Origin: Candidatus Alcyoniella australis
GTDB lineage: Bacteria; Lernaellota; Lernaellaia; JAVCCG01; Alcyoniellaceae
Length of the DNA: 64,000 bases
Assembly: GCA_030765605.1 (NCBI GenBank)
Contig: JAVCCG010000095.1
Coordinates: 1 to 64,000 of the forward strand
Reading direction: 5' to 3'
This document shows, in pieces, positions 15,720-25,010 of the stretch (position 1 is the first letter of the stretch; every line of letters starts with the position of its first letter). Under the pieces are notes generated by a model. The model had not been told where the DNA came from and did no database searches. It worked only from the letters and a program-made list of their open reading frames with translations. The translations under genes were made by a program, and so were the position numbers.

Positions 15720-16802
15720 CTATTTAACCTCTGGCAGCTGCTGGTCGAACGAGCAGTCCGACTCAATCCCTTGCTCCTCGATTGTCTCCTCGTTGCCGTT
15801 GGCGAGCACGACCATTTCCAGCCAGTAGTCGCGCAGAAAGTCGTTGCCCCAGCACTCGGCGAGCACATAGCTGGCAATAGTCGATCCACCGACCTCGATG
15901 TCGGGCAGGTCGCCGTCAGTGACCAACACATCCGAGCGTCCGCGGCCGTCGCCGTACCAGCGGGTGTTGAACCAGAAGTGCTCGCGCTGGTCGTACTGTT
16001 CGCCGTGGTACTGCTCGTAATGCATGTCGGCCAGCACGTCGAAGGTGAACTCGCCGCTGTCGTCCGCGCGATTGTGATACGAGTACAGGCCGTCGACCAG
16101 ATCCTGGTAATCGTCGTCGTCGGGCTTGAATCCCACGTATTCGACGTCGATTGCGCGGCCGTCGTTGATCGTGTCGTAGGTCACGATCACTTGCCCCTCC
16201 TCGACCATCCACAGTTCGATCGAGCGCGCGGCGTCGAAGTCCACGCTGTAGCTGCCCACGCCGCGTCGCGCGGTCTGGGCGTCCGAGACGTCGACGTGCC
16301 CGGACCAGACGTTGCCCCACGGGTCCTCGCTGCCGCGGCTACGCCCCTGCAGCACGTACTCGTAATAGCCCTGGGAACCGCGGGTCATCACGAAGCGGTA
16401 TTCGCCGCCGTACAGTCCGCCGGCGTTCCACGGGCCCCAGGTGTAGGCGTCGTCTTGCTCGTCATAGTTCGAGGGCGGGTAGGAGGTGATCTCGTCGATC
16501 CATGAGAGGAACATCAACGCGTGCTCGTTGACGTCGGTGGTGAAGTTCACGGTGTCCCGGTAGAGCTGCGCCAACTCGCCCAGATCTTTTGCATCGCTTT
16601 CAGGCAGGCTCAACCTTAGGTTCAGCGGATCGGGCAGCGCGTCGAGGAAGTCGTCCAGCCCGCCGCCGTCGTCGTCGTCGTCGAACCAGTCGTCGTCGTC
16701 GTCATCGTCCTCGTCGCTGCCCGAGCAGGCGGCCAGGCCGATTGCCAACGCCAGCACGGTGCACAAGGCGATAAACATCAGTGGCCTTAGTTTTTCGGTC
16801 AT
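15720..16802 (-). CDS. Poly-Asp lipoprotein, function unknown
   Basis: A 360-residue predicted lipoprotein. The signal peptide ends IGLAAC, followed by SGSDE, then two Asp runs interrupted by WF and a Gly-Leu segment (about residues 27-50). The remaining 300 residues are rich in Tyr, Trp and Asp (for example YTWGPWNAGGLYGGEYRF and HFWFNTRWYGDG) and look like an exported beta-rich domain. Only one Cys pair remains near the C-terminus. No family recognised. It may follow the two small genes upstream in one transcript, with a gap of 54 bases. Confidence 0.75.
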   Translation of the reverse strand: MTEKLRPLMFIALCTVLALAIGLAACSGSDEDDDDDDDWFDDDDDGGGLDDFLDALPDPLNLRLSLPESDAKDLGELAQLYRDTVNFTTDVNEHALMFLSWIDEITSYPPSNYDEQDDAYTWGPWNAGGLYGGEYRFVMTRGSQGYYEYVLQGRSRGSEDPWGNVWSGHVDVSDAQTARRGVGSYSVDFDAARSIELWMVEEGQVIVTYDTINDGRAIDVEYVGFKPDDDDYQDLVDGLYSYHNRADDSGEFTFDVLADMHYEQYHGEQYDQREHFWFNTRWYGDGRGRSDVLVTDGDLPDIEVGGSTIASYVLAECWGNDFLRDYWLEMVVLANGNEETIEEQGIESDCSFDQQLPEVK

Positions 16803-16856
16803 TGTTTCGATCCTCCCTGTCTGTATGCCGTTTGGACACCACGGCCCAGGGTTGGG

Positions 16857-17075
16857 TTAAGTCCAGCGGTCCGGTTTTTCCCGGCGGCTCCGCCGGTGCT
16901 CCAGGTAGACGTTGAGAAACGTATACAGGTTGAGCACGATCGCCACGCCGACGATGATCCGAAACAGCGGCTGCTGGAAATGAAAAAAGAAGAAGATCAG
17001 CGCGCAGAACATCACGATGTTGAACGCCAGATTCAGCCCCGCTGCTCCGCGTTGTCGCATATCGTTAGTCGGCAT
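16857..17075 (-). CDS. Small two-span membrane protein
   Basis: A 72-residue protein with two hydrophobic spans (about residues 16-33 and 37-56) and a very basic C-terminus (EHRRSRREKPDR). The ATG lies 12 bases after the stop of the upstream lipoprotein gene, suggesting co-transcription. No family recognised; coding status rests on length, spacing and clean topology. Confidence 0.6.
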   Translation of the reverse strand: MPTNDMRQRGAAGLNLAFNIVMFCALIFFFFHFQQPLFRIIVGVAIVLNLYTFLNVYLEHRRSRREKPDRWT

Positions 17076-17087
17076 CGCGCAATCTCG

Positions 17088-17555
17088 TCAGTGCATCAGG
17101 CCGAACAGCTCGTCGATCTGCCATTGGTTCGCCTGTTTGATCATTCGTACCTGCTTGCCGTTGATCAGCACCAGCGCCTCGCGATCGGCCGAGGAGACGA
17201 TGCTCACCTCGGGGCGGCCGTTGCCCGGGCTGGGCCCGGCGGGCAGCACCGCGACCTGAAAGGCGTAGGCCTGTTTGAGCATGCCGCTCAGGGCCTTGAT
17301 CTCGTAAACGTACTCTTCGCCCGCGATTTGCAGGTAGTTGTTCTCGAAATAGCTGCGGGCCTGCGGGCTGAAGCAGTTGATCAACTTGCCGTAGGCCATG
17401 CCATCCACGCTGTGTTCGAGGAAATAGGCGTTGCTGATGTAGTAGGCGGCCGTGGACTGCGGCGTGGCCAACTCGGGGTTGTCGTGGTTGCCGCAGCCGC
17501 TACATGCCAGAATCATAATACCGGCGATCAGCGCCGCTCGTGCTATTGCGATCAT
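17088..17555 (-). CDS. Small lipoprotein, function unknown
   Basis: A 155-residue predicted lipoprotein. A short signal peptide ends near ILACSGC. The mature part resembles SnoaL/NTF2-like periplasmic proteins in layout: a helix-rich part (TAAYYISNAYFLEHSVDGMAYGKLINCF) followed by strands ending QANQWQIDELFGLMH. The NTF2-like reading is a guess. ATG 17555 is preferred over TTG 17558, with GAGGT upstream. It heads a minus-strand operon with the two-span protein and probably the poly-Asp lipoprotein. Confidence 0.7.
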   Translation of the reverse strand: MIAIARAALIAGIMILACSGCGNHDNPELATPQSTAAYYISNAYFLEHSVDGMAYGKLINCFSPQARSYFENNYLQIAGEEYVYEIKALSGMLKQAYAFQVAVLPAGPSPGNGRPEVSIVSSADREALVLINGKQVRMIKQANQWQIDELFGLMH

Positions 17556-17601
17556 CAATACCTCGATGGATAAATCCTAGCACAGATTTTATGGGGGAGA
17601 T

Positions 17602-17623
17602 AAAGATCGATAAATCGATCTTT
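17602..17623. repeat. AAAGATCG palindrome (locus B)
   Basis: AAAGATCGAT and ATCGATCTTT arms around a short centre. Matches at 4550-4571 and 62744-62765 differ inside the arms but stay paired. All three are followed by TGT or TAT, then GTAG and GGCTCGCC. Confidence 0.8.
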
Positions 17624-17640
17624 GTGTGTAGGCTCGCCGA

Positions 17641-17671
17641 GGGCACCTTTGAGGTGCCCGCAAAACTCGCG
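17641..17671 (+). repeat. Hairpin plus CAAAACTCGC tail (locus B)
   Basis: GGGCACC/GGTGCCC arms with core TTTGA, followed by GCAAAACTCGCGCAGTACG. The tail is nearly identical to the one at 4479-4497 of locus A. Confidence 0.8.
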
Positions 17672-17780
17672 CAGTACGACCATCATTGTTCAACGCCAAG
17701 CCCCGCGTCGCGGAGAGCATTATTGAGTCATAAAACAGGTGACGCTCGCGAGTATCGTGCCGGCTCCAAGCCGGCAGCGC

Positions 17781-17897
17781 GTTCTCAAAGAAGGTTTGTT
17801 CATCGAGAGAAGATGTTCCGCACGATTGTCGACCATAGAACGTGGCGTGGCACCTGGCACCGCAAACTGCGCGTATCAGCCGACCCACGGATGAGAC
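17781..17897. repeat. Segment shared in inverted orientation with locus A
   Basis: Begins GTTCTCAAAGAAGG and ends CACGGATGAGA. It matches the complement of 4941-5056 over its length with scattered mismatches. Confidence 0.75.
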
Positions 17898-17964
17898 CGC
17901 GCTGAGCGAGCAATCGCGCTTCCGGCTTAGTGCTGATCCTCGGCGAGCAGGGTGGGGTGGGAAT

Positions 17965-17993
17965 GCGGCGCAGCATGTTCCATGCTGCGCCGC
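17965..17993. repeat. Long GC-rich hairpin in locus B
   Basis: Thirteen-base perfect arms (GCGGCGCAGCATG and its complement) around a three-base loop. It directly follows the AGGGTGGGGTGGG block that also stands beside the GCGGC hairpin in locus A. There is no T tract, so a terminator is unlikely. Confidence 0.7.
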
Positions 17994-18291
17994 CGCCTCT
18001 CCTCCCCAGTTCGCGGGGTGTTCGAAATTAATTTTGAGGTGGACTGAGCGGCGTGCTTTTCCACGTGCATGTCGAAGAAAACGTGCGTCGAGAACCCTGT
18101 AAGGCTGACCTACTGACTGTTGAGGGTCGCGGATACTGTCAAAGGGGGCATGCACTCCGATATTAATAAATTTTGAGACAATGCCCTGCTCGCGCCCACC
18201 TAATAATGTTATCCAACATTATTCTCCACCCCCATCTTTCTACGCGGGGCGGGGCGTGGCATTAGGACCAGCGGACTGCGCGAGCCTTGCC

Positions 18292-18308
18292 CCCGGCTCA
18301 AAGCCGGG
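18292..18308 (-). repeat. CCCGGC hairpin with CAAGGCTCGC tail (locus B)
   Basis: On the minus strand CCCGGCTTTGAGCCGGG is followed by GGCAAGGCTCGCGC. The tail matches that after the 4811-4825 hairpin (TGCAAGGCTCGC). Confidence 0.75.
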
Positions 18309-18482
18309 CGCGGAGAGGCTCGTTGGATTACGACCATGGTTGCTCGCGTGCATTGCTGCGGCTCGAAGCCGCCGCGGCTGATGGCCGCTGGTAAGCCGCC
18401 GGCCTTTCCACGGATCAATCGATCGAGTATAATCCGCCGATTTTTAAACCGGTTTGTAGATTAACAAAGAAGTGATGCAGCG

Positions 18483-20306
18483 ATGAAACCGCTCTGGCGC
18501 TACCTATTGACCGCGATTTCCGCCCTGGCGGCGGCAGCGGTATTTCCGCGCCTCGAGCTGTATCACCTGGCGTGGTTCGCGCTGATCCCGGCCCTGGCGG
18601 CTATTCCGGGAGCCGGTCGTAAGCAGGCGTTTTGGCTGGGATTTGTCTTCAACGTAATCAACAAGGGTTGCTGCTGCTACTGGCTGGTTTACACGATCAA
18701 CTACTACGGCGAGTTCCCCTTGATCGTGGCTCTGCTGGTCTTTGCCTTGCTGCTCGCGGCCATGGGCGTGCTGTTTGCACTGCCGTGGTATTTGCTGGGA
18801 CGGATCGTCAACGAGCTACGCGTGCCGCTGGTCGTGGCCGCGCCCATCATTTGGACCGCCTACGAACTGCTGATCTCGCGCTTTCTCGGCGGATTTCCCT
18901 GGACGCTCTACGGCTACGGCCTGTGGCCCGACCTTTACGCCTGCCAGCTGGCCGACGTGATCTCGGTCTACGGCCTGAGCCTGTGTTTGGTGCTGATCAA
19001 CGCCTGCCTGGCGCAGGTGGCGTTTTGGATCGCACGGAACCGCCGCAGCTTTCCAGCTGTCGCAGTGATAGTGGCCGTGCTGACGGTCGTGGCGCTCTAT
19101 GCCTACGGCCTGTGGCGCGTGCCGCAGATTCAACGGGCAATCGACGGGCAGACCGAGCTGAGGGTGGGAGTGGTGCAGGGGAACATCGATCAGTTCGAGA
19201 AGCGCGCAGGGGATCGCAATCAGATCCTCGACAAGTACCGTGCGCTGAGCATGCAGGCCGCAGTGTTGCAGCCGGATCTGATCGTCTGGCCCGAGACCTC
19301 GGTGCCCGGGTATCAGAATCGGCGCAAGCGGCCGCGGCCGTTCGTGGTCGAGCTGGTCAAGGAAGTCGGTGTGCCGATGCTGCTGGGCATGCCCAGTAAA
19401 TACGTGCCCACGCGCGAGACGCGGGTCAACTACAACAGCGCCTACCTTTATTCGGCCCAAGGCCAGGTGCTGGGCTCGTACGACAAGAATCACATGGTCC
19501 CCTTTGGCGAGTTCGTGCCGCTCAAGCCCTGGCTGCGGGTGGTGGCGCCCGAACAGGCCGGCCGCACCCTGGGCTTCAGCCCCTCGGGCAAGTACAACGT
19601 GATCAAGCCCGCGCCCGGACCGCTGGGTGTAATTATTTGTTACGAGGCGATCTACCCCGGTCACGGCCTGCGCCTGGCGCGGATGGGTATCGACTACTTC
19701 GTCAACATCACCAACGACGTCTGGTTCGGCGACACCTCGGCCCCGCCGCAGCACCTGCGGATGACCGCTATGCGCGCCATTGAGAACCGACGCTGGATCG
19801 TCCGCGCGGCCAACACCGGCATTTCGGCGCTGATCGACCCCCTGGGTCGAATCAGCAACGCGACCGACTATCGGGTGGACGCGCAGTTCGTCGGCACCAT
19901 CGGCCGACTGCGGATCCAGACGCTGTTTCAGCGCATCGGCCTGCTGATCCCGGCGCTGTGCTCGCTGGCGGCGCTGCTGGCGATCGCGATTTTAGCGGCT
20001 CGCGGTTGGGGAATTTGGGGATTGCTCGGTACTCTGGCCTTGGCAGGAGCCGGTCTGTGGCTATACTCTGCCCAGGATCACAGTGCAGGGCTGTTGGTGA
20101 TTGGCGTGGGCCTGTGGCTGGTCCAGCGCGCCAGGCTGATCCAGCGTGGACGCAAGCGCAGCTTTGCGGCGTTCATCGCCCTGGGTCTGATCTGGCCGTT
20201 TTTCGGCTGGGTCGGCTGGGGCGTGCCGTTCGCCCTGGGGCTGTTCGCGTTCCAAGTGCTGCCCGCGTTGGCCCTGGGACGGATGATCGCGCGCCGCCGC
20301 GCATAA
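18483..20306 (+). CDS. lnt: Apolipoprotein N-acyltransferase, C-terminally extended
   Basis: A 607-residue Lnt. N-terminal membrane spans (about residues 1-200) precede a periplasmic nitrilase domain with the catalytic triad segments WPETSVPG (Glu), KNHMVPFGEF (Lys) and IICYEAIYP (Cys). Lnt adds the third acyl chain to lipoproteins in the inner membrane, which fits the many lipoproteins here and lolC/E and lolD downstream. Typical Lnt is near 510 residues and ends with one span. Here about 100 further residues carry roughly four more hydrophobic spans. It heads the long plus-strand envelope operon. Confidence 0.95.
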   Translation: MKPLWRYLLTAISALAAAAVFPRLELYHLAWFALIPALAAIPGAGRKQAFWLGFVFNVINKGCCCYWLVYTINYYGEFPLIVALLVFALLLAAMGVLFALPWYLLGRIVNELRVPLVVAAPIIWTAYELLISRFLGGFPWTLYGYGLWPDLYACQLADVISVYGLSLCLVLINACLAQVAFWIARNRRSFPAVAVIVAVLTVVALYAYGLWRVPQIQRAIDGQTELRVGVVQGNIDQFEKRAGDRNQILDKYRALSMQAAVLQPDLIVWPETSVPGYQNRRKRPRPFVVELVKEVGVPMLLGMPSKYVPTRETRVNYNSAYLYSAQGQVLGSYDKNHMVPFGEFVPLKPWLRVVAPEQAGRTLGFSPSGKYNVIKPAPGPLGVIICYEAIYPGHGLRLARMGIDYFVNITNDVWFGDTSAPPQHLRMTAMRAIENRRWIVRAANTGISALIDPLGRISNATDYRVDAQFVGTIGRLRIQTLFQRIGLLIPALCSLAALLAIAILAARGWGIWGLLGTLALAGAGLWLYSAQDHSAGLLVIGVGLWLVQRARLIQRGRKRSFAAFIALGLIWPFFGWVGWGVPFALGLFAFQVLPALALGRMIARRRA

Positions 20307-20317
20307 GGAGAGAGATA

Positions 20318-21436
20318 ATGAATCCTGAGATCAGAGCCAAGATCGGCAAGGCCCGCGAACGGCTCGACGAACATCGGAGGTATCTTTGACCTGCCTGTGC
20401 TTATCAAGCGGGTTACCGAAATAGAGCAGAAGATGTCCCAGCCCGGCTTTTGGGACGAGCGCGAGAACTCACAGCAGCTGGCCCAGGAAAAGTCCAACGC
20501 CGAATCGTCGATCACGCTGTTGAACGGAATCGCCCTCGAGATCCAGGACGCCGGGGTATTGTTGGAAATGGCGCAGGAGGCTGACGACGAGCAGACCGCA
20601 TCCGAGGCCGGCGATAAGATCGACCAAGCGTTGCGCAAGTTCGACCAGCTGGATTTGGAGCGGATGTTCTCCGGCGAGCACGACTCGGCGAACGCGATTT
20701 TGCAGATCCACTCCGGCGCCGGCGGCACCGAGGCCTGCGACTGGGCCGAGATGCTCACGCGGATGTACACCCGCTGGTGCGAGCGCCGGGGCCACAAGGT
20801 CGAGCTGATCGATTCGATGCCCGGCGAAGAGGCCGGGCTCAAGAGCGCCACGTTGGGCGTGGAGGGCAAGAACATCTACGGCATGCTCAAAGCCGAGGTC
20901 GGCATCCACCGACTGGTGCGCATCAGCCCCTTCGACGCTCAGTCGCGGCGGCACACCAGCTTTGCCTCGATCTTTGCCTATCCCGACGTCGAGGCCGACC
21001 TCTCGGTGGAGATCGACGAGAAGGAACTGCGCATCGACACCTACCGTGCCTCCGGCGCGGGCGGCCAGCATGTGAACAAGACCTCCTCCGCGGTGCGCAT
21101 CACGCATCTGCCGACCAACATCGTAGTCCAGTGCCAGAACGAGCGCAGCCAGCACAAGAACAAGGCGCTGGCGCTCAAGGTGCTCAAGGCGCGGCTGCTG
21201 CGGGTCAAAGAGGAGGAGGCCGAGGCCAAGATGGCGCTGATGCACGCCGCAAAGAAGGAAATCGCCTGGGGCTCGCAGATCCGCTCCTACGTGCTGCAGC
21301 CCTACCGGATGGTCAAGGATCACCGCACCAGCTTTGAGAAGGGCAACGTCGACGATGTGCTCGACGGCAACATCGACCAGTTCATCGAGTCGTATCTGAA
21401 GATGGTCGGCGGAGCACAGACAACGGAGAAGGCAAA

Positions 21437-21440
<4 letters not shown>
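20318..21440 (+). CDS. prfB: Peptide chain release factor 2, programmed +1 frameshift
   Basis: RF2 is encoded in two frames. ATG 20318 opens a 23-codon frame ending CTT TGA at 20384-20389. After a +1 shift skipping T20387, reading continues GAC CTG CCT to the stop at 21440, giving 373 residues. The second part has the SPF tripeptide (ISPFDAQSRRHTS), which reads UGA/UAA stops, and the GGQ motif in GAGGQHVNK near residue 247. The classic autoregulatory signals are present: CGGAGG, a three-base spacer and CTTTGAC. It overlaps lysS by four bases, a common pairing. Confidence 0.98.
20375..20390 (+). promoter_or_regulatory. prfB frameshift signal
   Basis: A Shine-Dalgarno-like CGGAGG at 20375-20380, then TAT, then CTTTGAC at 20384-20390. 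Slow decoding of the in-frame TGA when RF2 is scarce allows the ribosome to shift +1 on CTT. The layout is essentially that of E. coli prfB. Confidence 0.97.
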
Positions 21441-22975
<1,535 letters not shown>

Positions 22976-22984
22976 ACCAAGCCG

Positions 22985-24313
22985 ATGCGCTTTGAGGTCA
23001 AAGTCGGACTGCGGTTGCTGATGCCGCGCCTGAACCAGCTGCTGCTGGCCGTGATCACCGTGATCTGCGTGCTGGGCGTGACCGTGGGCGTGGGCACGCT
23101 GATTTTGGTGACCTCGGTGCAGGAGGGGCTTTCGCGCGACATGCGCGAGAAGTTCCTCGGCGCATACAGCCATCTGCTGGTGCTCGATCCGCCGGTGTTT
23201 GAGGGTTGGCGCGAGGTGCTCGAGCAGGTGCGCGCCTTTCCGGGGATCGAGCAGGCCAGTCCGTTTGTCTATTCCGAGGTGATGATCAGCTCCGAGACCG
23301 GCGTCTCGGGCGTGGTGCTGCGCGGCATCGACCCGGATACCGTGCCCACGGTGGTCGACACCCTTGATCTATCCGGAAGCAAGGGCGGGGCCGGAGTACT
23401 GTTGCGCGGCAGGTTGGCCGACCTCAAACGCGACGAGGACCAACTGCCTGGGATCCTCCTGGGCATTCAGCTCGCGCGCGACCTGGGCGTGCTGTTCGAG
23501 GGCGAGACCGTCAACGTGATCTCGCCCCAGGGCGAGCAGACGCCGTTTGGCGCCATGCCGCGGCTCAAGCGTTTCGAGGTGGTCGGGATCTTCGAGTACG
23601 AGATGTTCGAGTTCGACGCCAAGCTGGCCTACATCACGATCCCCGAGGCGCAGAAATTCTTCGACGTGGGCGATCGGATTACCGGCGTCGAGTGCACGCT
23701 GAACGATCAGGACCTGTTCCGTGCTTCGCAAATCGCCGGACAGGTGCAGGACTATCTGCACGGGCCGTTCCGCGACCGCGACCGGGTCTCAGGGGCGCTC
23801 TACGGCGCAACGGGCGGGGTCTACGCGCCGGAGCACTTCATCGTCAAGGACTGGGAGCAGATCAACCGCAATCTGTTCTCCGCGCTCAAGCTCGAGCGTC
23901 TGGCATCGTTCCTGATCGTCGGGTTGATCGTGTTCGTCGCGGCGATGAACATTCTCTCGATCCTTTATATGAACGTCACCAACCGCCGACAGAGCCTGGC
24001 GATGCTCAAGGTGATGGGCGCGACCAGCGGCTCGATCATGCGCATCGTGCTCTTCCACGGCCTGATAATCGGACTGCTGGGCAGTCTGCTCGGCGGTCTG
24101 CTGGGCGGATCGCTGACCTGGATGCAGGAGACCTACCACATGGTTCCGCTGCCGCCCGAGGTCTACAACATCGACCACGTGCCCGTGGCCTTCAGCCCGG
24201 CGAACTACGTGATTATCGCCTTGATCGCCATGGGCAGCACGATGTTCTTCAGCGCCCTAGTGGCGATGGTCGCCGGGATGATCGACCCGGTGCGGGTGTT
24301 GCGCTATGAGTGA
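22985..24313 (+). CDS. lolE: LolC/LolE-type lipoprotein-releasing permease
   Basis: A 442-residue ABC permease of the LolC/LolE (MacB-like) family. One membrane span lies near residues 20-45, a large periplasmic domain covers about 50-310, and three spans (about 315-340, 360-390 and 410-435) make up the FtsX domain. With LolD it extracts outer-membrane lipoproteins from the inner membrane. Only one permease gene is present, so it probably forms a homodimer (LolF-like). It overlaps lolD by eight bases. The symbol could equally be lolC. Confidence 0.93.
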   Translation: MRFEVKVGLRLLMPRLNQLLLAVITVICVLGVTVGVGTLILVTSVQEGLSRDMREKFLGAYSHLLVLDPPVFEGWREVLEQVRAFPGIEQASPFVYSEVMISSETGVSGVVLRGIDPDTVPTVVDTLDLSGSKGGAGVLLRGRLADLKRDEDQLPGILLGIQLARDLGVLFEGETVNVISPQGEQTPFGAMPRLKRFEVVGIFEYEMFEFDAKLAYITIPEAQKFFDVGDRITGVECTLNDQDLFRASQIAGQVQDYLHGPFRDRDRVSGALYGATGGVYAPEHFIVKDWEQINRNLFSALKLERLASFLIVGLIVFVAAMNILSILYMNVTNRRQSLAMLKVMGATSGSIMRIVLFHGLIIGLLGSLLGGLLGGSLTWMQETYHMVPLPPEVYNIDHVPVAFSPANYVIIALIAMGSTMFFSALVAMVAGMIDPVRVLRYE

Positions 24314-25010
24314 GCGTACGCTGATCCAGGTGCGCGATCTGCGCAAGTCGTTCAACTCGCCCGGCGGCGAGCTGACGGTGCTCAGCGAACTGCAGATGCA
24401 GATCAAGGCCGGCGAGCTGCTCGGAATCGTCGGCGCCTCGGGCGTGGGCAAGACTACCTTGCTCTACATTCTGGGCGCGCTGGAACGTCCCAGCGCTGGC
24501 GAAGTACTATTTGAGGGCCGTGCCGTGAACTACGCCAACGATCGCAGCATGGCGCGCTTTCGCAACACCAACGTCGGCTTCGTGTTCCAGATGCACCATC
24601 TGATTCCCGAGTTTAACGCCCTGGAAAACGTGACGCTGCCGCTGCTGATGCGACGGGTGACCAACCGGCAGGCAGTCCAGCGCGCGAGCCGCGCTCTGGA
24701 GCAGGTCGGGCTTCGCGATCGGCTGCGCCACATGCCCGGCGCACTTTCCGGCGGTGAACAGCAACGCGTGGCGATTGCGCGCGCACTGGTCACCGACCCG
24801 CCAATGGTGCTCGCCGACGAGCCCACGGGCAACCTCGATCGCGACACCGGTGATCGGGTGTTCGAGCTTATCAGACAAATCAATGGCTCCCTGGGTACTA
24901 CTTTTGTTATAGTCACGCACAATGAGCGCCTGGCCGCCCGCATGGACCGTGTGGTTCAGCTTGAAGGCGGGATGGCATTGCCGCGTTTCCCCGAGGCTCC
25001 GAGGACATGA
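24306..25010 (+). CDS. lolD: Lipoprotein-releasing ABC transporter ATPase LolD
   Basis: A 234-residue ABC ATPase of the LolD/MacB class. Walker A is GASGVGKT at 43-50, the Q-loop is FQMHHLIPEFNALENV, the signature LSGGEQQRVA, and Walker B MVLADEPTGNLD. It powers transfer of lipoproteins toward the outer membrane. It overlaps the permease and bamA, so all three are translationally coupled. Confidence 0.96.
   Translation: MSERTLIQVRDLRKSFNSPGGELTVLSELQMQIKAGELLGIVGASGVGKTTLLYILGALERPSAGEVLFEGRAVNYANDRSMARFRNTNVGFVFQMHHLIPEFNALENVTLPLLMRRVTNRQAVQRASRALEQVGLRDRLRHMPGALSGGEQQRVAIARALVTDPPMVLADEPTGNLDRDTGDRVFELIRQINGSLGTTFVIVTHNERLAARMDRVVQLEGGMALPRFPEAPRT

Larger units (their letters stand above)
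17576..18420. repeat. Intergenic repeat locus B
   Basis: About 850 bases without a credible gene, between the lipoprotein operon and lnt. It holds the AAAGATCG palindrome (17602-17623) followed by TGTGTGTAGGCTCGCC; hairpins with the common core at 17641-17659, 17760-17774, 18292-18308 and 18358-18372; a different long hairpin at 17965-17993; the segment 17781-17897 inverted relative to locus A; and the AATAATGTT hairpin at 18202-18223. ORFs of 60-190 residues on both strands arise from stop-poor repeats and lack start signals. The lnt promoter must lie at the right end. Confidence 0.85.

Noticed and set aside
17589-18155. A 188-residue minus-strand ORF in repeat locus B
   Set aside because: It runs through hairpins shared with loci A and C; the translated sequence is low-quality and has no homologous counterpart in locus A.
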